Of a DNA stretch of 7,164 nt, positions 6,772 through 7,164 are shown in pieces (within the stretch, counting starts at the first letter, position 1; every line of letters starts with the position of its first letter). The notes under the pieces are model-generated. The model worked only from the letters and a program-made list of their open reading frames with translations, was not told the DNA's origin and made no database searches. Source of the DNA: Pseudomonadota bacterium (GTDB taxonomy: Bacteria; Pseudomonadota; Alphaproteobacteria; Rhizobiales; Xanthobacteraceae); contig JAEYTQ010000532.1 of assembly GCA_023433965.1 (NCBI GenBank), positions 1 to 7,164 on the forward strand, written 5' to 3'. Both the position numbers and the translations under genes were made by a program.

Positions 6772-7164
6772 TCACAACTGTAACCGCCGTATGGGCATCG
6801 TCGTTTCGCCCATTGGCTCGGGCTTCGCCCTGGCTGCGTCCATCAGCCACGTCCGGAAAGCGGAAAGTTTTGGCGAGTCGGCCCTGGCCTCCGGCGACAC
6901 CAGGTAGAAGCCCGCATCGACCGGCAGTTCGATCTCGAACGGCACCACGAGGTGACCCTTGGTGATGTCATGCTGCACGTAGGACGTGCGCCCCATGGCG
7001 ACGCCGAGGCCGTCGATCGCCGCCTGAATGGTCATGAAGATCAGGTCGAAAGTGACGCCGGGCTGTTTTGAGAGGTCGGTCGGCAGGCCCGCGGCCGTTA
7101 GCCACAGCCGCCAGTCGTCGTCATAGCCGGAACTGGAATGCAGCAGGACATGGTCGGCGAGGTC
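6772..7164 (-). CDS. LysR-family transcriptional regulator, GcvA-like, C-terminal part only
   Basis: The last 130 residues of a LysR-type regulator are visible; the frame is open to the window edge, so the N-terminal helix-turn-helix lies outside. The visible part is the C-terminal effector-binding domain. Its first residues read DLADHVLLHSSS, followed by DDWRLWLTAAGLP and QAAIDGLGVAMGR, a combination typical of the GcvA-like branch (DDW.LWL and AIDGLGVA.GR). It ends about 45 residues after that with a proline- and arginine-containing tail. It is transcribed in the same direction as tcuA and ends 29 nt before it, so it may be co-transcribed with tcuAB and is probably their regulator, in the position of Salmonella TcuR. 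Without the N-terminus and the upstream region I cannot say whether it autoregulates or what ligand it binds. Confidence 0.9.
   Translation of the reverse strand, partial: DLADHVLLHSSSGYDDDWRLWLTAAGLPTDLSKQPGVTFDLIFMTIQAAIDGLGVAMGRTSYVQHDITKGHLVVPFEIELPVDAGFYLVSPEARADSPKLSAFRTWLMDAARAKPEPMGETTMPIRRLQL

Noticed and set aside
6743..6850. Longer tcuA start at 6850
   Set aside because: It adds 36 residues without similarity to the family before the FAD motif and would overlap the end of the LysR gene.
1..7164. CRISPR arrays, tRNA or rRNA genes, insertion sequences, attachment sites
   Set aside because: I saw no regularly spaced repeats, RNA gene signatures, transposase motifs or target-site duplications.

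Overview
This is a GC-rich window with dense coding, short intergenic gaps and long spurious antisense ORFs. The gene content (an LplT-Aas fusion, a TcuA/TcuB pair with a GcvA-like LysR regulator, and a DUF5993-like small protein next to a DsbB homologue) points to an alphaproteobacterium. It looks most like Bradyrhizobium or a close relative. That placement is inferred from family knowledge and composition, not from a database search.

Layout. The + strand carries one very long gene (12-3401), a three-domain membrane protein: an LplT-type lysophospholipid flippase (MFS fold), a PlsC-type acyltransferase, and an AMP-forming acyl-ACP synthetase. It converges on a minus-strand cluster, and the two stop codons are 43 nt apart. 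A 14-bp stem with a 4-nt loop (3409-3440) fills most of that gap and is a good candidate for a shared bidirectional terminator.

The minus-strand cluster reads right to left. It starts with the C-terminal part of a LysR-family regulator cut by the window edge (6772-7164). Next are tcuA (FAD-dependent tricarballylate dehydrogenase family, 5342-6742) and tcuB (membrane 4Fe-4S/heme electron-transfer protein, 4249-5355), whose ends overlap by 14 nt. After a 70-nt gap come a 52-residue two-helix membrane protein (4020-4178) and a DsbB homologue (3445-4020), joined by a TGATG stop/start overlap. The tcuC transporter gene of the Salmonella locus does not follow tcuB here.

How the genes may work together. 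TcuA oxidises a tricarboxylate with its FAD, and TcuB carries the electrons to the quinone pool. The LysR protein is the likely local regulator. The DsbB homologue also delivers electrons to quinone, but from periplasmic dithiol oxidation, so both pairs share the quinone pool; any closer functional link is speculative. The fused flippase/acyltransferase/synthetase recycles lysophospholipids at the inner membrane and appears unrelated to the cluster.

No clearly new multi-gene system was found. The points most worth a second look are the non-canonical position of the second cysteine pair in the DsbB homologue, its translationally coupled small partner, a histidine pattern in TcuB that could hold two b hemes, and a tyrosine in place of the usual acidic residue in the first helix of the flippase domain.
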